Positions 24,868-32,064 of a DNA stretch of 37,019 bases are shown here, piece after piece. Source of the DNA: Caldithrix abyssi (lineage in GTDB: Bacteria > Calditrichota > Calditrichia > Calditrichales > Calditrichaceae); the NCBI GenBank assembly GCA_011369465.1, contig DRQG01000048.1, positions 1 through 37,019 of the forward strand, given 5' to 3'. The position numbers and the translations under genes were made by a program. Position 1 is the first letter of the stretch, and each line of letters begins with the position of its first letter. Under the pieces are notes generated by a model, which did not search any database, was not told where the DNA came from, and saw nothing but the letters and a program-made list of their open reading frames with translations.

Positions 24868-24896
24868 TTGACAAAACGACTACGTTATGTTAAAAT
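24868..24896 (+). promoter_or_regulatory. Sigma70-like promoter just upstream of glpQ
   Basis: TTGACA (24868-24873, perfect) and TAAAAT (24891-24896, 5/6) with exactly 17 bases between them. The predicted start near 24902-24904 would leave only 5-7 bases before the ATG at 24909 and would cut off the GGAG ribosome site at 24899-24902, giving a near-leaderless transcript. Either glpQ has such a transcript in addition to readthrough mRNA, or the match is chance. Confidence 0.4.
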
Positions 24897-24908
24897 GTGG
24901 AGAATAGA

Positions 24909-25982
24909 ATGAAAAAACTGATTTTCCAAACTGTTATTTTAGGAGTTATAGTTTTGTCCAATGGAATAGCGGGTGAAAAAATCGTTATTGCTCATCGAGG
25001 TGCTTCCGGTTATTTACCCGAGCATAGTATGGAAACCAAAGCCGTATCTTATGTCATGGGCGCCGATTATATAGAGCAAGACCTGGTTTTGACCAAAGAT
25101 AACAGGCTGGTTGTTTTACATGATATTTTTTTAGACCGGGTTACAAATGTGGCGGATATTTTTCCTGATAGAAAGAGGTCCGACGGGCGTTATTATGTAA
25201 TAGATTTTACGCTGGCGGAAATAAAACAACTGGATATGACCGAGCGCTATAAAATTAAAAATGGAAAACGGGTGGCTGTATATCTCAACCGGTTTCCTTT
25301 GGGTAAATCTTCTTTTAAGGTTCATACTTTCGAAGAAGAAATAGAGTTGATTCAGGGTATGAATAAAAGCTTCGGAAAAAATGTCGGCTTATATCCGGAA
25401 ATAAAATCACCTGCTTTTCATCATGCAGAAGGGAAAGACATAGCTCTAATCAGTCTTAAGATTCTGAAAAAATACGGCTACGATACAAGAAATAGTAAAA
25501 TTTATTTTCAATGTTTTGAGGCTAAAGAATTGAAGCGTATTAAGAATGAACTATTTAACCAATTAAGTATGAATATCCCACTCGTTCTGCTTCTGCCCGG
25601 CTCGAATAAGAAGAAATATGCTGTTTTACACAACGGTGAGAAATTCTTACTGAATGAGTATAACTGGGATTCAGAAAACATAAATTATACGGAAATTAGC
25701 GAATATGCCGATGGCATCGGGCCGTCATACAATTCACTTGTGGCTCGTGACTCGCAATTAGAACAAATCAAAATTACTCCTATGGTATCGGAAGCGCACA
25801 AGGCGGGCCTGGTTGTCCATCCGTACACATTCCGCAGCGATAAACTTCCCCAATATGCCGCTTCATTCGATCAGCTTTTATTTATTTTTTATTTCATGGT
25901 TGATATTGATGGAATTTTTACGGATTTTCCGGATAAAGCGGTTGATTTCTTAAATAGCTTTAGTAATCATACACATAAATAG
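24909..25982 (+). CDS. glpQ: Periplasmic glycerophosphodiester phosphodiesterase GlpQ
   Basis: Hydrolyses deacylated phospholipids (glycerophosphodiesters) to glycerol-3-phosphate and an alcohol. The 357-residue protein has a signal peptide ending near NGIAG and a TIM-barrel GDPD domain very close to E. coli GlpQ. Catalytic residues are visible: H29-R30 in IAHRGASGYLPEHS, the metal-binding E-x-D in ADYIEQDLVLTKD, H71 in VVLHDIFLDRVT, and YPEIKSPAFHH; FTDFPDKAVDFL closes the barrel. An in-frame GTG lies at 24897, but GGAG is 6 bases before the ATG at 24909 and the signal peptide begins there. It supplies G3P to the GlpT encoded at the start of the locus; E. coli keeps glpT and glpQ adjacent, whereas here about 15 kb of outer-membrane and surface genes lie between them. 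Confidence 0.95.
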   Translation: MKKLIFQTVILGVIVLSNGIAGEKIVIAHRGASGYLPEHSMETKAVSYVMGADYIEQDLVLTKDNRLVVLHDIFLDRVTNVADIFPDRKRSDGRYYVIDFTLAEIKQLDMTERYKIKNGKRVAVYLNRFPLGKSSFKVHTFEEEIELIQGMNKSFGKNVGLYPEIKSPAFHHAEGKDIALISLKILKKYGYDTRNSKIYFQCFEAKELKRIKNELFNQLSMNIPLVLLLPGSNKKKYAVLHNGEKFLLNEYNWDSENINYTEISEYADGIGPSYNSLVARDSQLEQIKITPMVSEAHKAGLVVHPYTFRSDKLPQYAASFDQLLFIFYFMVDIDGIFTDFPDKAVDFLNSFSNHTHK

Positions 25983-26053
25983 TTGTAATTCTTACCATCA
26001 AGGCAATATTGTTTTTATCTTTGAAACCGATTGTATGTATTTAGGGGTTGACC

Positions 26054-26899
26054 ATGTTCAAAGATCAGATATTAAAAGATAAAACGATCCTCATTACCGG
26101 CGGCGGGACGGGATTGGGGAAATCCATGGCCACGCGGTTTTCCGAACTGGGAGCCAATGTGTGCATCAGCAGCCGCAAGTTGGAAGTGCTGGAACAGACC
26201 GCAGAGGAAATTAACGGGAAAACAGGAAATGCGATTATACCCCTGCAGCACGATGTGCGCGATTACAAAAATCTGGACGCCCTTCTTTCACAAATAGAGG
26301 AAAGATTCGGCGCTCTGCATATGCTGGTGAACAACGCCGCGGCCAATTTTATAAGCCCAACGGAATATTTGAGTTACAAAGCTTTCGATACCATTGTGGA
26401 TATCGTGCTCAAAGGAACCTATTATACGACTCTGGCTGTGGGAAAAAAGTGGATTGAAAGCAAAACCAAAGGTACGGTTCTCAACATTGTTACCACCTAC
26501 GCTTCCACCGGTTCGGGTTATGTGGTGCCTTCGGCGGTAGCAAAGGCCGGGGTGCTTAATCTGACCCGTTCGCTGGCTGCGGAATGGGGCAAATACGGCA
26601 TCCGATTAAATGCCATCGCGCCGGGGCCCTTTCCTACCAAAGGCGCCTGGGAACGCCTGATGCCCGATCCCTCTTTCGAAGAAAAAATGATACAGCGCAT
26701 TCCGTTAAAACGGGTGGGAAAACACGAGGAACTGGCCAATCTGGCTGCTTACCTGCTTTCCGATTTTTCCGCCTATATCACGGGCGAAGTGGTCACCATC
26801 GACGGCGGGGAATGGCTGGCCGGTGCCGGCGAGTTCAATTTTTTGGAACAGCTGCGTCCCGAAGATTGGCTGGCCTTAAAATCAAAAATGAAGCGTTAA
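26054..26899 (+). CDS. 2,4-dienoyl-CoA reductase-like short-chain dehydrogenase (DECR type)
   Basis: NADPH-dependent SDR of 281 residues, cytoplasmic, similar to mitochondrial DECR1. The cofactor loop is T15-GGGTGLG-22, followed by SSRK, which favours NADPH. The usual SDR YxxxK is absent; instead Y149 (TTYASTGSG), S160 and K164 (PSAVAKAG) have exactly the spacing of DECR1 Tyr199-Ser210-Lys214. Other DECR-like segments are NNAAANFISPTE, LAAEWGKYGIRLN, PGPFPTKGAWERL and ITGEVVTIDGGEW. It would reduce unsaturated acyl-CoA intermediates during beta-oxidation; a different enoyl-CoA substrate is possible. An in-frame TTG exists at 26048, but AGGGG lies 6 bases before ATG 26054. It is 71 bases after glpQ and nothing else in the window belongs to fatty-acid oxidation, except perhaps the DUF4442 protein nearby. 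Confidence 0.85.
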   Translation: MFKDQILKDKTILITGGGTGLGKSMATRFSELGANVCISSRKLEVLEQTAEEINGKTGNAIIPLQHDVRDYKNLDALLSQIEERFGALHMLVNNAAANFISPTEYLSYKAFDTIVDIVLKGTYYTTLAVGKKWIESKTKGTVLNIVTTYASTGSGYVVPSAVAKAGVLNLTRSLAAEWGKYGIRLNAIAPGPFPTKGAWERLMPDPSFEEKMIQRIPLKRVGKHEELANLAAYLLSDFSAYITGEVVTIDGGEWLAGAGEFNFLEQLRPEDWLALKSKMKR

Positions 26900-26937
26900 T
26901 CCAAACGGAAAAAGAGTTGCTTTATCCCTATCTTAGT

Positions 26938-26956
26938 TGTACATTTTAATTGTACA
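26938..26956. promoter_or_regulatory. Paired TGTACA operator upstream of the antitoxin gene
   Basis: Two TGTACA hexamers (26938-26943 and 26951-26956), centres 13 bases apart, within an inverted repeat TTGTACA (26937-26943) / TGTACAA (26951-26957). TGTACA is the core of the operator bound by YefM-YoeB complexes in E. coli, where two copies lie about one helical turn apart. The site ends 19 bases before the antitoxin ATG, as expected for autoregulation. Confidence 0.65.
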
Positions 26957-26975
26957 ATTAACAGGATGGTGTAAA

Positions 26976-27206
26976 ATGAATTATATTGCCATCAGCGACC
27001 TGAGAGCAAATTTAATGAAAGCGCTTAAACAGGTTGAAAAAGGAACAACGCTGATCATAACCTCCAGAGGGAAACCGGTAGCAAAACTCGTTCCGACCGA
27101 TGACTCTGTAAAACAGGCTCAAAACAAACTGAAGGAGCTGAAGAAGACGGCCAAAATCCACGATATCCTCTCTCCCGTATCCGAAACCTGGAAGGCGGAA
27201 CGTTGA
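26976..27206 (+). CDS. Phd/YefM-family antitoxin
   Basis: Small 76-residue DNA-binding antitoxin. The N-terminal fold has the Phd/YefM pattern: YIAISDLRANLMKALKQVEKGTTLIITSRGKPVAKLVP, then a charged, probably disordered C-terminal arm (about 45-76) that would wrap the toxin. An in-frame TTG at 26937 would start the protein inside the TGTACA operator; ATG 26976 gives the standard family N-terminus and is preferred. It overlaps the toxin gene by 4 bases (TTGA), so the two are translationally coupled. The complex probably represses its own promoter at the TGTACA pair. Confidence 0.87.
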   Translation: MNYIAISDLRANLMKALKQVEKGTTLIITSRGKPVAKLVPTDDSVKQAQNKLKELKKTAKIHDILSPVSETWKAER

Positions 27207-27601
27207 TTGTTACCGTTGATACACATATTATGATCTGGGATGCGCTCTCGCAGGATAAGCTCAGTCGTAAAGCGCGGGAAGCGCTTCTCAACGCTAATAA
27301 TTCCGATGGAATTATTATTTGTGATATTTCTTTATGGGAAATATCCATGCTCATGGAGAAAAAAAGGCTTGAGATTGATGCGGAATACCCGGAATTTATT
27401 GATCTTCTGTTGAGATCGAGAAACTACATTGTACAGCCCATAACACCGGATATTGCTTATCTTTCCGCCAAACTTTATCCAAAAATAAACGCCGACCCGG
27501 CAGACCGGCTGATTGCGGCCACGTCCATTTACAGAAAAGCGCCTCTCATCACGGCTGACCGTAATTTGTGCCAGGCCGATTCCGTTATAAGCATCTGGTA
27601 G
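27203..27601 (+). CDS. vapC: PIN-domain toxin, VapC family
   Basis: Ribonuclease toxin of 132 residues that cuts RNA (often tRNA or rRNA) in a metal-dependent way. The PIN acidic set is complete: D6 in TVDTHIMIW, E46 in SLWEISML, D98/D101 in DPADRLIAATS and D119 in LITADRNL, so the enzyme looks active. The start is TTG, overlapping the antitoxin stop; no better in-frame start exists upstream of the DTH motif. A Phd/YefM-type antitoxin with a VapC-type toxin is a common mixed pairing. The pair sits between fatty-acid-related genes and may be an insertion, but no attachment site or flanking repeat is visible. Confidence 0.88.
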   Translation: MIVTVDTHIMIWDALSQDKLSRKAREALLNANNSDGIIICDISLWEISMLMEKKRLEIDAEYPEFIDLLLRSRNYIVQPITPDIAYLSAKLYPKINADPADRLIAATSIYRKAPLITADRNLCQADSVISIW

Positions 27602-27627
27602 TTGAACATATACTGAGATTAAACAAA

Positions 27628-28092
27628 ATGAATCTCAAAGAAACCGTCAAACTGCGCCTGTTTACGCTGTTCAAAATTCCGTTGATCCATTTTTGTCGGC
27701 CGGTGGTTTTGCAATTGGATGAAAACGAATGCAGAGTGCGCATTCCTTTCCGGCACAGGGTAAAAAACCACATCGGTTCCATGTATTTCGGGGCTATTGC
27801 CGCCGGGGCGGATTTGGCCGGCGGACTGATGGCGTTATATTTAATAGGTAAATCCGGCCGCAAAATTCATTTTGTTTTTAAAGAAGTGCACGGCCATTTT
27901 TTGCGCCGTATACACGGCCCGGCAGATTTTTATTGTGCTGATGGCGCAGCTATTCGGCAGGCCATAAACGAAACAATACAAAGCGGAGAACGCATACACA
28001 TCCCCGTCAAAGTAAGCGTTACCAGTCCGGTTCAGCAGGAAGAAGGCGAACTGGCCCGCTTTGATCTGACACTTTCTATAAAGATGAAATAA
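27628..28092 (+). CDS. DUF4442 / hot-dog thioesterase-like protein
   Basis: Cytoplasmic protein of 154 residues with hot-dog-fold features of the DUF4442/YiiD-C/PaaI-like group: an N-terminal amphipathic segment (VKLRLFTLFKIPLIHFCRPVV), a strand CRVRIPFRHRVKNHIGSMYFGAIAAGADLAGGLMAL with the long central helix, then VFKEVHGHFLRRIHGPADFYC and a final strand RFDLTLSIKMK. Members are acyl-CoA thioesterase-like; no activity can be assigned here. An open frame reaches back into the toxin gene (to 27568), but the first sensible start outside it is ATG 27628. There is no strong ribosome site. It might work with the dienoyl-CoA-reductase-like SDR upstream. Confidence 0.7.
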   Translation: MNLKETVKLRLFTLFKIPLIHFCRPVVLQLDENECRVRIPFRHRVKNHIGSMYFGAIAAGADLAGGLMALYLIGKSGRKIHFVFKEVHGHFLRRIHGPADFYCADGAAIRQAINETIQSGERIHIPVKVSVTSPVQQEEGELARFDLTLSIKMK

Positions 28093-28109
28093 TTCGTTGC
28101 CGGTTCGCC

Positions 28110-28123
28110 TTCGAAATTTCGAA
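28110..28123. repeat. Perfect 14-bp palindrome TTCGAAATTTCGAA
   Basis: A fully self-complementary 14-mer, 17 bases after the stop of the DUF4442 gene, in the 152-base gap before the GHL10 gene. There is no T-run, so it is not an intrinsic terminator. It could be a binding site for a dimeric regulator. The rest of the gap holds a TTGACA at 28215-28220 with no usable -10 box, and nothing else I can support. Confidence 0.35.
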
Positions 28124-28244
28124 AATGAGTAATAAAACCATGCAGCCCAATCGAGTGAAAGCGTTCTCCCATCTTATAGTTTAATCTTGCATTACTTAAC
28201 CGCCTTCCATATATTTGACATTATTTATTATAAATCAATATGTT

Positions 28245-29402
28245 ATGACTTTATTTCGTTTTATTGTAATCCACGTCCTAATCCTGTGCACCGTTACCGG
28301 TCTTGCTGCGAAAGAGCATCGTGGTTTGTGGGTTGTGCGTTACGCGCTTTCTTCCGAAGCGGAAACGCGGGAAATCGTCAACACTGCACTTGATTTACGG
28401 ATAACCGATTTATACGTACAGGTTTACGCTCTCGGACAGGCCTGGTATCCGTCGGCTGTGGCGCCGGTTGCCAATACCGTAAAACAGGATGAGTTTGGAC
28501 GGTTGGTGAAAATTGCCCGGGAAAAAGGCTTAAAAGTGCATGCCTGGTTAAACGTATTCTATATTTGGGCTGGTAAAACCCCGCCTGCCAATCCGGAACA
28601 TGTCTTCAACCGCCGGCGTCACAGCATTCTCAATCCGCCGGTGGTAAATTCATTCAAATCTTATACATGGTTTCTTGGCCATGGCGTCGAAGGGTTTTTT
28701 ATCGATCCGGCTGATAAGGCATATCTTGAACGGATAAAAGACCTGATCAGCGAATTGATCTTCCGGTACAACATTGAAGGTATCCACCTGGATTATTTAC
28801 GGTATCCTCAGCGCGAGGTTACGTTTTCCGTCACAGGAAGAACTCTTTTCCGGGAGAAATACTTTGCCGATCCGTTAAATATAGTGGACAAACAGAACAG
28901 CTATATCAAAGATTATGGTTTAGACGGCATAGCTGATTTTTACGGCATTTATAAAAATTTTCTAAACAAAAATCTCTATACATTTTTAAAAAACTTACGT
29001 AACCATCTAAAACAACTGGATAAAGATGCTCTGTTAACCTGTGCCGTAAAAGCCGATCCGATACAAGCGAAAGAGGTGTATTATCAAAACTGGCCGTCCT
29101 GGATAGAGGATAATTTATGCGATGAACTGCTTTTGATGAACTACACGGAAGAGAAGCGGATTTTTAAAGAAATTCTTTCGCGGGTGGGTTCAATCAGCGG
29201 TTATAAAAATATCCGTATAGGTATAGCGGCCCATAAACAAACCGTTGATTCCTTGTTAGAAAAGATAAGATGTATCGAAACATCCGGATTTGAAGGCTAT
29301 GTCCTGTTCTCGTATAATTATTTGAGAGAACATCCGGCGTATTTAAACCGGCTTTATCAGGGCATTACGGCAATAAAAAACAGTCGCAAATCAACTCCAT
29401 AG
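28245..29402 (+). CDS. GHL10/YngK-like secreted glycoside-hydrolase-family protein
   Basis: Exported 385-residue protein with a TIM-barrel of the glycosyl-hydrolase-like 10 (DUF187/YngK) family. Signal peptide (ending GLAAK), then HRGLWVVRYAL, LRITDLYVQVYALGQAWYPS, GLKVHAWLNVFYIW, RHSILNP, FIDPADKAYLERI, IEGIHLDYLRYP with conserved acidic D183, and later LLMNYTEEK and GFEGYVLFSYNYL. Family members are thought to act on cell-wall or surface glycans, but the substrate is not known for most. Shorter than YngK (about 510 residues); it looks complete without extra C-terminal domains. An in-frame TTG at 28215 exists; ATG 28245 starts the signal peptide and is preferred, though it lacks a Shine-Dalgarno site. 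It stands alone between the thioesterase-like gene and the chemosensory operon. Confidence 0.83.
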   Translation: MTLFRFIVIHVLILCTVTGLAAKEHRGLWVVRYALSSEAETREIVNTALDLRITDLYVQVYALGQAWYPSAVAPVANTVKQDEFGRLVKIAREKGLKVHAWLNVFYIWAGKTPPANPEHVFNRRRHSILNPPVVNSFKSYTWFLGHGVEGFFIDPADKAYLERIKDLISELIFRYNIEGIHLDYLRYPQREVTFSVTGRTLFREKYFADPLNIVDKQNSYIKDYGLDGIADFYGIYKNFLNKNLYTFLKNLRNHLKQLDKDALLTCAVKADPIQAKEVYYQNWPSWIEDNLCDELLLMNYTEEKRIFKEILSRVGSISGYKNIRIGIAAHKQTVDSLLEKIRCIETSGFEGYVLFSYNYLREHPAYLNRLYQGITAIKNSRKSTP

Positions 29403-29491
29403 GGGTTTTCAGACAGAATATTGCGTAACTTATAAAAAATCCTTGAGTTATAGAGGAATTTGCCGAATAATCGTATCTAACGCGGGCTTAG

Positions 29492-29521
29492 TTGACATGA
29501 GCATGAATATATATCTAAATT
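29492..29521 (+). promoter_or_regulatory. Candidate sigma70 promoter of the parA-chemosensory operon
   Basis: TTGACA (29492-29497, perfect) with TAAATT (29516-29521, 4/6) at 18 bases, or CTAAAT (29515-29520) at 17 bases. The predicted start near 29528 leaves about 67 bases before the parA ATG. It is the best match in the 192-base gap after the GHL10 gene, where the next operon must begin. The -10 box is weak. Confidence 0.4.
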
Positions 29522-29594
29522 ACTTTTACTTTTCCGGATATCGAAATGATAACTGCGGCAACGGAAGCTGTGAAGGAAGGTTGTTAAATAGCTG

Positions 29595-30407
29595 ATGAGC
29601 GAAGTTATTGCCATAGCAAGCCAAAAAGGAGGTGTCGGCAAAACCACAACGGCGGTCAATCTGGGAACCAGTCTGGCTATCCTTGGGCAGCGTGTATTAT
29701 TGGTGGATTTGGATCCGCAGGGCAGCATTGCAGCAAATTTTCATCTGGAAGATATAAACGTCGAATATGGATTATTCGATGTAATCGTGAACAAAATTCC
29801 TTTGGCTTTGGCCATTTGCGACATCGGCCTGGATAATCTGGAAATTGTACCGACAAACATAAAAAATGAGGAAGAAGAAATTAATTATTTTACACATGCT
29901 TTGCAGGTTAGGCTGCTAAAGGGTATATTAAGCAAAATCAGAAAAGAGTATGATTATATTATTCTTGATTGTCCGCCCAGCCTTGGAACAGTTACCATAA
30001 ACGCGCTAACTGCGGCCGATGCTCTGCTTATACCGGTACAGCCGGAATATTTCTCATTAAAAGCGCTGGGGAAATTTTTAAGATCAATAAAAAATATTGG
30101 AAAAAAACATAATCCCCAATTGAAATTAAAAGGTATTTTGATTACAATGTTTGACCGGCGTTTAAAACGAAGCAAAGCCATTATAGGCGAACTTCAATAC
30201 AGTTTTAAGAATATTGTTTTCGAGACGATCATTCCGCGTAATTCTAAGCTGGCAGAAGCTCCGGCAGTCGGCAAACCCGTGGCTTTGCTGGATATGTCTT
30301 CTCCGGGGGCCGTTGCCTATTTTAAATTGGCGGAAGAAATCATAAATTCCAGGAACAGGCGTACGAAAACCATTATGAAAGGAATTAGTGGTGAACAAAA
30401 CGTATAA
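29595..30407 (+). CDS. ParA/MinD-type ATPase associated with chemosensory genes
   Basis: Deviant-Walker P-loop ATPase of 270 residues. Walker A K11-G-G-V-G-K16-T-T with the signature lysine K11; A' motif LLVDLDPQGS; Walker B YIILDCPPSLG; and later IPVQPEYFSLKAL and TMFDRR. Chromosome-partition ParA usually precedes parB, which is absent here. Instead the gene overlaps by 20 bases a response-regulator gene and leads cheW, MCP and cheA-like genes. This favours a role in placing or segregating the chemosensory array, like ParC/PpfA in Vibrio and Rhodobacter. The C-terminal tail (RNRRTKTIMKG) is basic. The ribosome site AAGGAAGG is rather far (about 15 bases) from the ATG. Confidence 0.88.
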   Translation: MSEVIAIASQKGGVGKTTTAVNLGTSLAILGQRVLLVDLDPQGSIAANFHLEDINVEYGLFDVIVNKIPLALAICDIGLDNLEIVPTNIKNEEEEINYFTHALQVRLLKGILSKIRKEYDYIILDCPPSLGTVTINALTAADALLIPVQPEYFSLKALGKFLRSIKNIGKKHNPQLKLKGILITMFDRRLKRSKAIIGELQYSFKNIVFETIIPRNSKLAEAPAVGKPVALLDMSSPGAVAYFKLAEEIINSRNRRTKTIMKGISGEQNV

Positions 30408-31539
30408 ACGCATCGAAAATATCGACGAGAAAATTCATGATGTAAAGCTCCCTTATAATGCATGGAAAGTGCTCTTTTTGGTGGATGTGGATACCACGGT
30501 TGATTCGGTAGCAGAGCTTTTGGGAGAAGAACCCGCTGTGGTTGAACAGGCGCTTGCGCGATTGGAACAGGAAGAATTGATTGTAAGCGCAGAGGCTGCG
30601 CCACAGGAAGAACCGAAAGCCGAAGAACAGGCAACAGAGCCTCTTGCCGAAACAGCAGATTTGGCAGAAGAACCTGTTTCACAAGAAGAACCCACAATCG
30701 TAGAGGAAACCCCTCAGCCGGAAGCCCAAACGGAGGAAGAGGCTGAGGCTGTATTGGATGAAGAGGTCATTGAAGAAGTCCCGGAAACACAAGCAGAAGA
30801 AGAGGATACAATCGTTAAGGAAGAGCCTTCGGCAGAGACAAAAGATGTGGAAGAAGCGGTAATCGAATCGGAAATTCCGGAAGAAACAACGGAAGAATTA
30901 CCGGATGAAATCCCGTCGGAAATCTTGAGCGAAGAACCTGTTGCTGAAGAGATAGAAGAAACGGAATTGGCAACCAAAGAACCGGACGAGCCGGAAATAC
31001 AGATTGACATTGACGAACAGAAAGAAGAAGAACCACAAACTGAAAATTTAGATATCGAGTTTAGCAGCGAGACGGCTGTTGAAAAAGTTGCGGAAGAAGA
31101 GGAATCCGCTGAAGAAAAAACGGCCGAAGAACCTCAGGAAACGCCGGAAGAAACAACGGAAGAGATAACCAGCGAAGCAAAAAAGACCATCCTGGTTGTG
31201 GATGATAGTATTGTAATTCGAAAGATGGTGGAAATTGCGCTGGAGGATGAAAGCGACATTCGTGTGGAAACCGCAGTAAAGGGTAAAGAGGGTCTGGAAG
31301 TTTTGGATAAAGTCCAGCCTGACCTGGTTATCCTGGATTTGATGTTACCCGACATTGGTGGAATAGAACTGTTAAAGACAATAAAAGCATCCAGAGGTAT
31401 TCCGGTTATTATGCTTTCGGGTAAAGATTCGCCCCAAATGATAGAAAACGCCCGTAATGAAGGCGCCGACGCCTTTTTGCCCAAACCCTTTAAAGATGAA
31501 GAGTTGGTAGAAAAGATAAAAAATCTATTAGATATCTAG
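30388..31539 (+). CDS. Response regulator with N-terminal winged-helix-like module, long acidic linker and C-terminal receiver
   Basis: 383-residue protein in three parts. The N-terminal part (about 20-67: NAWKVLFLVDVDTTVDSVAELLGEEPAVVEQALARLEQEELI) resembles a small winged-helix module. Residues about 70-262 are a linker dominated by Glu, Pro, Thr and Ala, with almost no aromatic residues, surely disordered. A receiver domain fills about 266-383 with acidic pair D272/D273, phospho-acceptor D317 in LDLMLPDIGG, Ser in MLSGKDS and K366 in LPKPF. It should be phosphorylated by the CheA/ChpA-like kinase encoded three genes later, and fits the place of PilG in Pil-Chp operons. GTG at 30388 or 30391 is the start, behind AAAGGA; it overlaps parA by 20 bases, so translation is coupled. 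Confidence 0.85.
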   Translation: MVNKTYKRIENIDEKIHDVKLPYNAWKVLFLVDVDTTVDSVAELLGEEPAVVEQALARLEQEELIVSAEAAPQEEPKAEEQATEPLAETADLAEEPVSQEEPTIVEETPQPEAQTEEEAEAVLDEEVIEEVPETQAEEEDTIVKEEPSAETKDVEEAVIESEIPEETTEELPDEIPSEILSEEPVAEEIEETELATKEPDEPEIQIDIDEQKEEEPQTENLDIEFSSETAVEKVAEEEESAEEKTAEEPQETPEETTEEITSEAKKTILVVDDSIVIRKMVEIALEDESDIRVETAVKGKEGLEVLDKVQPDLVILDLMLPDIGGIELLKTIKASRGIPVIMLSGKDSPQMIENARNEGADAFLPKPFKDEELVEKIKNLLDI

Positions 31540-31568
31540 CTCATAGTCCAACGATTGATGGAGTCTGA

Positions 31569-32054
31569 TTGAAAAAGGAAGTGCAGCCGGCAATGCCGAT
31601 ATTGGACGAAAGTTTCCGCTATACCATAACAAGCATTTCCGGACACAGTTTTGGCATAGAAGTCAAAAACGTAAGAGAAGTTATTCCTTTCCCAAAAGTC
31701 ACTAAAATACCGAATGTTCACCCAAGCACGCTTGGTGTATTCAATTTGCGGGGGCAGATTTTTTCACTAATCGATTTAAGGGTTTTATTGCACATGGAAA
31801 AGGAATCTTCCGGCCCGGAATCTATGGTGATCATTCTGGCTTACGATAAACTGAATTTTGGTATTCAGGTGGATAAGGTGTTGGGAATCCATCGGGTCGA
31901 TGCGGCCAAAATTCAACTGCCAACACGGGATCAGGCCATTCAATACGTTCAGTATATGGCCGGCTTTTACAGAGATGAAACATACGGCCTGGTGTACCTG
32001 TTGGATGTACCCGCGATAATCGATGCGCCGGAAATACGACAGTATCTTTATTAA
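31569..32054 (+). CDS. cheW: CheW-like chemotaxis coupling protein
   Basis: Adaptor that links receptors to the CheA kinase. The 161-residue protein shows the CheW beta-barrel pattern: [57 protein letters not shown], then [24 protein letters not shown], and [12 protein letters not shown] near the end. [13 protein letters not shown] is the diagnostic segment. Start is TTG at 31569, 5 bases after GGAG; no ATG lies ahead of the first strand except the internal M9. It follows the response regulator by 29 bases and precedes the MCP gene by 10 bases. It corresponds to PilI in Pil-Chp order. Confidence 0.92.
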   Translation: MKKEVQPAMPILDESFRYTITSISGHSFGIEVKNVREVIPFPKVTKIPNVHPSTLGVFNLRGQIFSLIDLRVLLHMEKESSGPESMVIILAYDKLNFGIQVDKVLGIHRVDAAKIQLPTRDQAIQYVQYMAGFYRDETYGLVYLLDVPAIIDAPEIRQYLY

Positions 32055-32064
32055 AGAGGGCATA

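Noticed and set aside
26937-26975. TTG at 26937 as start of the antitoxin
   Set aside because: It would place the N-terminus inside the TGTACA operator; the Phd/YefM fold begins at ATG 26976.
28215-28244. TTGACA (28215-28220) with TATGTT (28239-28244) as a promoter for the GHL10 gene
   Set aside because: The predicted start would fall after the ATG at 28245, and no later in-frame start keeps the signal peptide. The boxes are probably chance in A/T-rich sequence.
29595-30407. Chromosome or plasmid partition system (parA with parB/parS)
   Set aside because: No parB follows, no parS-like site was seen, and the gene overlaps a chemosensory regulator.
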